Of a DNA stretch of 64,000 bases, positions 15,602 to 24,300 are shown one piece after another (position 1 is the stretch's first letter; the number at the start of each line of letters is the position of its first letter). Below the pieces are notes generated by a model. That model saw nothing but the letters and a program-made list of their open reading frames with translations. It ran no database searches and was not told where the DNA came from. This DNA is from CAZOVB01 sp964583095 (GTDB lineage Bacteria > Planctomycetota > Phycisphaerae > SM23-33): the NCBI GenBank assembly GCA_964583095.1, contig CAZOVB010000017.1, forward strand, positions 1-64,000, given 5' to 3'. The position numbers and the translations under genes were made by a program.

Positions 15602-18289
15602 TCAGGCCGCTGTATGCTCGTTGTCGGTCAGGACGTCCTTGATGGCTCGAATGATGGCCTGGACGTCGTAGGGTTTGGGCACCACCGCCCGGAAACCGTA
15701 TTGCCGGTATTTGGCCACGACGGGGTCGCTGGAATAGCCGCTGGATACGATCGCCCGAACGTCCGAGTCCAGTTCCAGCAGGTGGCCGATGGCTTTGGCG
15801 CCTCCCATGCCTCCCGGGACGGTCAGGTCGAGAATGACGGCATCAAAGCTCTCGCCGGCTTCCATCGCCTTGCGGTACGTGTCAACCGCCTCCTGCCCGT
15901 CATGGGTCAGCTCCACCTGGAACCCGTGGTGTTGGAGCATGCGCTGGACGGTTCTTGCAACCATGATATCGTCGTCCATGATCAGGATTCTGCCCTGGCC
16001 GTCCATCTTCTCCGACGGGGGGGCGGTGTTTTCGGGTTCGACAACGACCCCCGCCTCGGCCGGCAGGGCGATATGAAAACGGCTGCCCTGGCCGGGGGAA
16101 GATTCGGCCCAGAGGAAACCGTCGTGCTTCTGGACGATGGCGTAAGAAACGGCCAGTCCCAGTCCGCTGCCGGACTGCTTGGTCGAAAAGTAGGGGTCGA
16201 AAATCCGGTCCAGGTGTTCCTGGGTGATGCCACAGCCGCTGTCTTCCAGGGCGATTTTGACGTACCGGCCCTGGGGGATGGGCAGGTAGTTCTCGTCAGG
16301 CGAATAGTTATGGGCCCGGACCTTGAGCGTGCCTCCCGAGGGCATGGACTGGAGGGCGTTGAGGACGATGTTGTTGATCACCTGGCTGATCTGATTGGCA
16401 TCGATCCGGCAGGGCCAGAGATCTTCATCGATATCCAGCTCCGCCCGCACCTTGCTGCCTCGGAGGCAGAAGTTCACGGTATCGCGTATGCAGGGCCCGA
16501 CGCGTTCGGCCTTGCGGACCGGGGTCCCTCCCTTGGAAAAAGTCAGCAGTTGCTGGGCCAATTCCTTGGCCCGGAGGGTTGCGGTTTCGGCTTCGGACAG
16601 GATCTTCCGGGCTTCTTCCGGATCCGTTCCCTCGAAGCCGGCCAGGTTGATATTGCCCAGGATGGCTGTCAGGATGTTGTTGAAATCGTGAGCGATTCCC
16701 CCGGCCAGGACACCCAGGGCGTCCAGCCGGCGGGCGCGTTGCAGTTCGTCTTCGGTCTTCCTTCGCTGGGTGATGTCCAGCATGTAACCGTCGGCATAGA
16801 GCAGCTTGCCCGAGGCGTCGTAATGAGGGTAGGTGTAGGCGATGACCCACCGGACGTTTCCGGTCGAGTCGATCAGGCGGAACTCCATGGATCGCCCCGG
16901 CGGGGTCGCCGAATCCGAAGGAGCCTGTCCGGGAAGTTCGACCAGTTCCAGGTCCTCGGGATGGACGATCTGCTTGAGCCCCAGGCGACCGGCGGTGAAA
17001 TCTTCCGGTTCATAACCCAGCAGTCGGACCGAGGGTGAGGCGTACTCGATGGGAATGCTTTCACCGGCCTCCCACCGGAAGACCATGACCGGCCCGGCGG
17101 TAAACAGTTCCCGTTCCTCCAAAAGGCGCAACTGGGCCTCCTTCAACTCGGTGATGTCCAGCATGGCCCCGACGATTTCCGCGCATCGGCCCTGGCGATC
17201 TGCCGGTTCGCCCTGGACACGCACCCAGAGACGTTGGCCCCGGGCGGTGGTGAGCTGCTCGTCGAACTGGATGGATTCGGAATTCTCCTGACATCTTTGC
17301 AGAGCCTGGCGGAACCGCTCGGCTGCGTCGGGATCGTAGAAAGCACCGAGGTTCTTCAGACTCGGGACGTAATCCTCGTCGACTTCGTGAATGTCGTACA
17401 TTCCCGACGTCCACGAGACCTCGTTGTTGTCGAGGTTGACCTTCCAGCCTCCCATTCGGGCCAGGCTTCCGGTCTGGGCCAGCAGGTTCTGAATCTCCTT
17501 CTGGGGGGTGATATCCAGGAAAGCTCCCGCTACGCCCATCGCCTTGCCGTCGGGCCCTATCAGGGGAGCCTTGGAGAGGACAATCTCCCGCCGCCGGCCT
17601 TGAGCATCCAGGAGGGTGGCTTCTTCGGTGAAGGAACGATTCCGCTGCTGCACATCCCGGTCTTCCTGCCGGCAGGTGGATCCGTGATCGGGAAAGAGCT
17701 CGGAGGCCTTCTTTCCGCGGACCTGGTCGCCTTCCATGCCGGTGAACCTGCAGAACGCCCGGTTGCAGCCCAGGTAGGCCCCTTGCGAATCTTTATAGAA
17801 AACCGGAATCGGAATCGCGTCCAGAACGGTTTCCATCAGGCGAAGCTGTGCCTTCAGCGCGCGGTCGGAATGCTCTTTGCGGGCTGTTTCTTCATGACGA
17901 CGGGCCTCGAGCTGATGGATCCGCTTGCCGGCCCGGGTCAGACGCCACAGCAGCCAGAGGATCCCGAGCCCCATCAGAAGGACCAGCCCCAGGAGGATCG
18001 GGAAGGCAAGCTCAGTCCCGGTGGCCGAGGCCCCCAGCGGCAGGCTTCTCTCTGCTTCGGCCAGGGGTGTTTCTGCCTGCGAGGCCTGCACGGTTGACCC
18101 AAGCCACACCAGGACAGGCAATCCGGAGAGGGATCCAAGATGCCTGACGAGGCGATGGGGGTACCGATGGCTTGGGCCAAAGCATTTGCAGAAATTCACG
18201 GCCGATGACTCTCCTGCAGTATCGCACCTGAGGCAACAGACAACACAAGCTACTACAAGTGTACGGGCCCCATGTGGACACTTCAACAT
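15602..18289 (-). CDS. Hybrid sensor histidine kinase, three PAS domains and receiver
   Basis: Up to 895 residues. In order: a short exported stretch, one membrane helix (ILLGLVLLMGLGILWLLW), three PAS/PAC domains (about residues 150-510), the HisKA box with His534 in GGIAHDFNN, an ATPase domain (NNIVLNAL; DSGCGI; GSGLGLAV), and a C-terminal receiver with Asp821 in VILDLTVPG. It is probably a membrane-anchored sensor that passes phosphate from His to its own receiver and on to an unknown target. No output regulator is adjacent. The true start is uncertain: the first 45 or so residues are Cys-rich and coincide with a repeated DNA motif (18181-18203), so a GTG or TTG near 18100 is possible. Confidence 0.88.
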   Translation of the reverse strand: MLKCPHGARTLVVACVVCCLRCDTAGESSAVNFCKCFGPSHRYPHRLVRHLGSLSGLPVLVWLGSTVQASQAETPLAEAERSLPLGASATGTELAFPILLGLVLLMGLGILWLLWRLTRAGKRIHQLEARRHEETARKEHSDRALKAQLRLMETVLDAIPIPVFYKDSQGAYLGCNRAFCRFTGMEGDQVRGKKASELFPDHGSTCRQEDRDVQQRNRSFTEEATLLDAQGRRREIVLSKAPLIGPDGKAMGVAGAFLDITPQKEIQNLLAQTGSLARMGGWKVNLDNNEVSWTSGMYDIHEVDEDYVPSLKNLGAFYDPDAAERFRQALQRCQENSESIQFDEQLTTARGQRLWVRVQGEPADRQGRCAEIVGAMLDITELKEAQLRLLEERELFTAGPVMVFRWEAGESIPIEYASPSVRLLGYEPEDFTAGRLGLKQIVHPEDLELVELPGQAPSDSATPPGRSMEFRLIDSTGNVRWVIAYTYPHYDASGKLLYADGYMLDITQRRKTEDELQRARRLDALGVLAGGIAHDFNNILTAILGNINLAGFEGTDPEEARKILSEAETATLRAKELAQQLLTFSKGGTPVRKAERVGPCIRDTVNFCLRGSKVRAELDIDEDLWPCRIDANQISQVINNIVLNALQSMPSGGTLKVRAHNYSPDENYLPIPQGRYVKIALEDSGCGITQEHLDRIFDPYFSTKQSGSGLGLAVSYAIVQKHDGFLWAESSPGQGSRFHIALPAEAGVVVEPENTAPPSEKMDGQGRILIMDDDIMVARTVQRMLQHHGFQVELTHDGQEAVDTYRKAMEAGESFDAVILDLTVPGGMGGAKAIGHLLELDSDVRAIVSSGYSSDPVVAKYRQYGFRAVVPKPYDVQAIIRAIKDVLTDNEHTAA

Positions 18290-18708
18290 GGCAGGAATCC
18301 GGATTCTCCAAAACTTTCCAAGTGCCGATCAAAACAAGGCCTGAGGAAATGAGAATAGGGGGGATACTCTGAAAGCTCAGTTCCTGTTAAGAATCTGAAA
18401 AACCTGCGACCCGCCTGCCCGGTTTGCTGGTTACAAGAAGACAAGGCGGTATCCTCGCCCGCAAAGGACGTTCTCCGGCCTCGGTTGGGCCGGCTGACGA
18501 TTTATCGAATCGCGCCGGTCGCAGTCGGCCCTGATTCGAAGCCTCAACCCCTGTTTACCCCTGAAAAAGGATGCTCAGGCCCCCAGCCGGGCCCAACACA
18601 CCGGTCAATTTAGAGAAGAAGCCGGTGTAGACGGAAATTCGAAGATTCAGGCTGGAACGATCCCCCCTCCTTCTGTATCTTCATGCGTCTTGAACTTATG
18701 GATGGGAT
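18290..18708. other. Gene-free region between divergent kinase and operon
   Basis: 419 bases that must contain the promoters of both the kinase and the large transport operon. CCGGCC (18475-18480) and GGCCGG (18488-18493) form a short hairpin. I see no convincing -35/-10 pair, riboswitch or small gene. Confidence 0.5.
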
Positions 18709-21366
18709 ATGAAGCAAAACCAAGAGCGCAAACAATCCGGACTGACGCCCGCCTCGCTGCTGGCGATCGTACTGGCCCTGGTCCTCTGCGGCGTTTTGAC
18801 CCAGTGGGAGGAAGTCGTCGTCGGCATGAACAGCTTCTATGCCGAGCATTCCGTCCCCGTCCCGGCCGTTACGGTCCTGATTCTCTTCACCCTGGTCGGC
18901 GCACTGGTCTGGCGGCTGGGCAAGCTCCGCCTGCTAAGCCGGGCTGAACTGCTGTGCGTATTATATGCAATGCTCATCGCCATTCCCCTGATCACCCAGG
19001 GCTTCTGGCACCGTTTCCTGAGCGTCACCGCCACGGTTCAGAAGGATCCGGCCATGGCGAACTACTCCACCTCCTACCCCGCTTCGTTGCAGATTCACGG
19101 GCCCAACCTTCTCGAAGAAGGTTACTCGCCGGACAATCGCAACCAGTGGGACCTCCAGGGCAATGCGACCTTCGACGAGATCGAGCACGAGGAGACGGGC
19201 GTTTTCAGCGCGTTGTCCCTGAAGAACACCCAGGCGGGCGAAACAAGCTACGTCCGGATCGAGATTCCCCGAACCCGTGACGGCAAAACGCTTTGGGAAG
19301 TGAACGAACCCTTCACTCTGATGGTGCAGGTTCGTCCGGGAAGCGGGCCGAAATACGAACTGCCCTCCGGCTCAAACTACTACGCCCGCCTGCTGGATCC
19401 GGAAAACGACGCCGAGCTGACACCGCTGAATCGGACGAATCCCGGCAAGATCAGCATGAACCACCCCGACGGGTTCCTAACGGCCAAGGCATTCGGATTC
19501 CGAATCCCGATCGATTTCGTCGGCGACAGCCTGCACCTGGAGTTCGGCCTGGAAGGCCCGGGGCGGGTCCTGATGAAAAAGCCGGTCTTCTGGAGCGTCG
19601 ACGGGCTGGAATCAGCCTTCGTCGGCAAGCAGATGATCACCCAGTCGGAGTATGATCGCCTGCCCCCCGAGGCCAGGGGGAACAAGATTGTCCGCCCGGA
19701 CAACCTGCTCAGCTGGGAGGGGGTCAAGTTCTTCTTCAGGGCGTACATCCCCGTTTCGCAGTGGATCGGCCCGGTCCTCCGCTGGACGGCCCTGGTCGTG
19801 ATCCTGCTCACCGCGGCCCTGGCGGTCAACGTCCTGCTCCGCAAGCAGTGGATGGAAAACGAGCGGTACCTCATGCCGCTTTCGAAAATCCCCATGTCCC
19901 TGCTGGGCAGCCAGGGATACAACGACCCCAACGCCCAGGTTTACCACGGCGGGCAGCTGCCCCCGATCTGGAAGAACAAGGCCATGTGGATCGGCCTGGT
20001 TCTCTCCTGCCTCTGGATGCTGCTTCGGGCCTGGTCGTTCTACAATCCCAACGTTCCAAGTCTTTCGATCAACGTCAGCCTGCTGCCGTACTTCGATGAT
20101 CCCAGCTACGGGCAGATGTTCGATAGGAATGTGGTTTTCAGCATCAGCGCGATCTTCCTGAGTATTGCGATGTTCATGGAACTGAGCATCCTGTTCAGTA
20201 TTGCTATAGGCTACTGGGTCTACCGTTCCATGTACTGGCTGGGCGAATCGCGAGGCTGGGCTGAACTGGAAAGCTATCCGTTCGACCAGGAGGTCCAGAC
20301 CGGCGCGTTTCTGGTCTACGCGATTCTGATCGTGATCTTCACCCGCAAGTATCTCTGGATGGTGATCAAGTCTTCCTTCACAGGCCGACGCGAGGCCTGG
20401 GAAGGCGAACTGATGCCCTATCCCGTGGCCATCGGCGTCCTGGCGCTGTGCCTGGTTTTGAGTCTCATCTGGGCCTGGGCCGTTGGCATATCGGTGCTGG
20501 GAATGCTCTGCCTGTTCCTCTTCCTGTTGATCGTCGCCCTGATCGCCTCCAAGATCCGTACCGAGGCGGGCGTACCCTTCAGCTACATCGGGCCGCTCAA
20601 TGCGTCGATCATCCTGCTGCTGATGGGTGGGGTGACGGCCTTTGGCCCGGCGTCGTTGATCTTCAGCGTCATCATCGGTTTCATGGTCGGCGGCACGCCG
20701 TTCTTCCTGATTCCCGGGGCCCAACTTGAGATGGTCGAGTACGGCCGACGGTTCCGTATCAAGCGCAGCCACGTTTTGGGCACGATCTTCATCGGGATCC
20801 TGGGCGGGATGAGTATCGGGGCCTGGGTGTTCCTGTCCAACAGCTTCAGCCTTGGCGGAACCCAGATGCCCTACCAGTGGCCCTGGATGATGCAGAACCG
20901 GGAATTCAAGCAGGTCCGCCAGGAAACAGACAAGGCCTCGACGGAGCTTCGCGAAGAAGCCGAGGCGCAGGCAGTGCCCGAGGAAGAAGCCGGGGGCGAT
21001 AAAGACGATTCCGAGGGGAGCTGGTTCACCCCCAGGACGTGGGCCTACATCATCGGGGGGGCAGTCACCGGCGTGGTGGCGTTGCTGAGGCAGTTATTCG
21101 CGGGGTTCTGGTTTCATCCGGTTGGAATCCTGTTTTCCGCCACGAACATGGCCAGGATTGTCTGGGGCAGTTGCCTCGTCGCGTGGCTGTTGCGAGTCGT
21201 TGTTCTCCGCTTTGGCGGTGCGGCGACCGTTCGCACCAAGCTCCAGCCCTTCTTTGTGGGTGTTTTTGTCGGGGCCGTCATCGGGTCGGGAATCGTAGCA
21301 ATGCATACCGCTTACCTCACCAGCCAGGGAGTGGCGGAAGTCTTTACATGGCAGGTGGTCCCATGA
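18709..21366 (+). CDS. DUF6785/DUF6784 polytopic membrane protein
   Basis: An 885-residue integral membrane protein opening a 13-kb operon. It has three N-terminal helices, a soluble extracytoplasmic domain of about 230 residues (roughly 105-340), then ten or so helices. A charged cytoplasmic stretch (EEEAGGDKDDSE) precedes the last helices. The C-terminal block (ALLRQLFAGFWFHPVG, then VLRFGGAATVRTKLQPFF) is what I know as DUF6784, and the preceding membrane core as DUF6785, a family related in layout to OPT-type peptide transporters. Transport activity is inferred only. Its stop overlaps the start of the next gene (ATGA), so translation is coupled. Confidence 0.75.
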   Translation: MKQNQERKQSGLTPASLLAIVLALVLCGVLTQWEEVVVGMNSFYAEHSVPVPAVTVLILFTLVGALVWRLGKLRLLSRAELLCVLYAMLIAIPLITQGFWHRFLSVTATVQKDPAMANYSTSYPASLQIHGPNLLEEGYSPDNRNQWDLQGNATFDEIEHEETGVFSALSLKNTQAGETSYVRIEIPRTRDGKTLWEVNEPFTLMVQVRPGSGPKYELPSGSNYYARLLDPENDAELTPLNRTNPGKISMNHPDGFLTAKAFGFRIPIDFVGDSLHLEFGLEGPGRVLMKKPVFWSVDGLESAFVGKQMITQSEYDRLPPEARGNKIVRPDNLLSWEGVKFFFRAYIPVSQWIGPVLRWTALVVILLTAALAVNVLLRKQWMENERYLMPLSKIPMSLLGSQGYNDPNAQVYHGGQLPPIWKNKAMWIGLVLSCLWMLLRAWSFYNPNVPSLSINVSLLPYFDDPSYGQMFDRNVVFSISAIFLSIAMFMELSILFSIAIGYWVYRSMYWLGESRGWAELESYPFDQEVQTGAFLVYAILIVIFTRKYLWMVIKSSFTGRREAWEGELMPYPVAIGVLALCLVLSLIWAWAVGISVLGMLCLFLFLLIVALIASKIRTEAGVPFSYIGPLNASIILLLMGGVTAFGPASLIFSVIIGFMVGGTPFFLIPGAQLEMVEYGRRFRIKRSHVLGTIFIGILGGMSIGAWVFLSNSFSLGGTQMPYQWPWMMQNREFKQVRQETDKASTELREEAEAQAVPEEEAGGDKDDSEGSWFTPRTWAYIIGGAVTGVVALLRQLFAGFWFHPVGILFSATNMARIVWGSCLVAWLLRVVVLRFGGAATVRTKLQPFFVGVFVGAVIGSGIVAMHTAYLTSQGVAEVFTWQVVP

Positions 21367-24300
21367 GTCAAGATCAGCAGGCAAGGGCAACGGGATTGGC
21401 AGGTCGGATTCTCCTGGGCGTGATCTTCCTGATCCTCGCCCTGGGCGTGATGGCTTTGTTCCTCTGGGTCTATAAGCCCAGGCAGATGCCTCCCTATGCC
21501 GCGCCCTACACCGGATATGACCCGGCGGGGATGCTCGATTCCGTCTCGGTTGAGAACATCGAGAAGATCAACGAGGAAATCCTCGCTTTCGGCTCGCGTT
21601 TCCCCGGCCAGGCCGGGCATGAGAAGGCTCGCCGGTTCATTCGCGACAAGTACGAACAGGCCGGCCTGGAGATCATCGAGCAGGAATTCCCTGCCGTCAC
21701 CCCGGTCACCGAGCTCCGCAGAATCCGGGATCTGGACGGCAACGACCTGGAAGGTGTGCAGGTCTACCCCTTCCTGCCCAACCTTGCCCAGCCGGTGGCC
21801 ATGAGCCCTGAGGGCCTGGACGGCAAGCTCCTGCTGATCGATGAGGAGGTCCTGGCCGGGGGGGCCGACTTCGGTAACTGTTTTGCACTGGTGGACCTCA
21901 ACAAGCCGCCCAGGAATTACGGCCTCAAGTGGCACAAATATGCCATTCTGGGCTTCAAGGGCGTCATCTTCTCCCACAGCGGAGGCCTGGACAAGATCAA
22001 CTGGGGTAACAAGGCTCTTGGCGAGACATCCGCGTCGATACCGGTCAACTATCCGCGGCTGCTGGCCAATCCGGAGATCTTCTCCCACGCCGGCAAAGAC
22101 GTAAACGTCCTGGTCCGCTGTCGGTGGAAGAACCTCAGCAACGCCAACCTGATCGGCGTGCTCAAGGCCGGCAAGCCCCAGGGAAAAGAAGCGATCATCT
22201 TCTTTACCAACTACGATGCCCCCAGTTACACACCCGATCTGTCCCACGGGCCGATGCTCTCGGTGCAGATAGCGACGCACCTGGCCCTGTTGGAGGGGAT
22301 GAAAGAGTATCAGAGCGAACTTCGACGCGACGTGATCTTCGTCGCCCTTGGAGCTCGGAGCCTTTCCCAGGTGGACATTATCCGCCTGGCCGGCTGCATG
22401 GGGCATATAGGCGACATGAACGCCGGCAGGAAGCTTCACCAGGAGGTCCTGGAGACAAACCAGCAGAGGCTTGCCTGGTGTCGGGCCATCATGCCCCTGT
22501 TTGATGAGCCCGGCTTCTTCACCGATGCGAAAAAAACCGAGCAGTTGCTGGATTCCCTGGATGAGCAAAGCCGCGACTTCCTGGACGACCAGGTGAAGTA
22601 CATCCTCAATGACCGGGCGGCCGAACTGTCCGAATCCACCCTTCAGGCCCGGCTGGATTTCATCCGCCTGGGCCGCGAAGACACCCAGAGCCGGCAGTTC
22701 AAGGATTTCCGCCGCAACAAGGAGCGTCAGCAGGACGTGCTGATGATCGCAGGTTACTCCCTGACCCGCGCCTTGGATACCATGGCCGAGGACAATGAAG
22801 ACCTTCGCGACCTGGTAAACATGCGAGCCAACGCCCTTGAACGTTTCGAGGAACTGCTGGCCCATCATCAGATGGAAATTGCCCGGGAAGAGACCAACCT
22901 CCGGATCAATGAGGTCTTCACCTCCTACGACAACATGATTGCCCTCATGCCCCGTCCGCTGCCCAAGCTTCAGAAGAAGGACCAGGGCAATGAGAGCATG
23001 GGCATCCTGGTGGGGCCTTCTCCCTTTGGCGGCAACTGGCGAAAGTACTGGCAGGGCCGAGCCGAACCCATCAACTCCGTCACCTACCGCGTCTCGCGCG
23101 ACAAGGCCCTTCCCGACAGCTTCGAATACAGCCCGTATACGCAGTTGACGTACTTCTTCGGCATCAACAACAAAGTCGCCGGAGCCACCTCTCTGACCTC
23201 GCACTGGACCTCCTATGGCTACACCATGGTTGAGCTGGTCAACCTCAACCGGGTGGATTCCTACAACAAGGTAGCCCTGCCGGTGGTCGTTCCCGAAGCC
23301 AGGAAGCTCAAGGATCTCGAGGCGACCTTCCTGTTCACGGCCAAGACGGCCCTGTCTTTTGTCTTCGGCAACGGGGACGTCCCCACCAGCAACGTCCATA
23401 ATCCCGCAACCTATTCCGGTACGGTCTACCTCAGCGGCATCGGGCGGAGCATTGTTCCCAGTCATCCGCTCAAGAATGCTCTGGTCTTCAACCGGACCAA
23501 GAACGAATTCGTCAATAAAGGAACGATGATGGGCATCATGCTCATGACCGATCCATATGGCGAATACTTTCTTCCGCTGAATCTGGGTGCCTGGAGTGGA
23601 GGAAACCAGGCGGGGTATTCGCCCCTGTCGGCTGCATTCGATTCCGACGGCGTGATCAGCCACATGAAGGATGCCGGACCCCAGGCCCAGGCGATCTTCG
23701 ACTCGACCAACCGCATGTCCAAGGGTCCCTCGGCCAAGAACGTGAACCTCATTGTCTTCCGAGCGGCGCCGACGGCGATCCTGGATATGGTCAACCCGCA
23801 GACGTTCAAGGCCTTCAGCGGCGCCAACTGGGTCACCCGGGAAGGTCTGGGCGAATTCAGAAGCTTCTGTATCTTTGAATCGCTCAACAGTTATTGGATG
23901 AACTTCCTGCCCCCGGATGAGAAGTTCTACGTTGAACTCAAGGCCGGCTCCCCGGAAAACGAACTGGTCCAGGAAGTCCGGGCCTTCATGCTGGGAATCC
24001 CCGACGGTTGGAAGCAAGCCGAAAACAGTACGCGAGTCATCGACGGGCCGGGATACCTGGCCGCGGATACTCCGATCCTCGACAATGTCCCGTTCGAGAT
24101 CGCCCGGTCCATGATCTGGCTCAACGGCAAGCGTCTGGCCCTGCAGAAAGAATACAACATGCAGGACGAGCGGATGATCGAGTATCACCGCCGAGCCGAG
24201 GAGATGATCCAGGCCGCCCAGCAACCGGACCTCTCCAAGCGCAAACAGAACCTGCTCGCATCGGAGGCTTCCAACTATGCGATGCTCAACCACCCTCCGC

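Noticed and set aside
21312..24293. A 993-codon open frame on the minus strand
   Set aside because: It lies antisense to the M28-like/FtsX gene, is rich in His, Gly and Val, and has no family pattern. Long antisense frames are common in GC-rich DNA.
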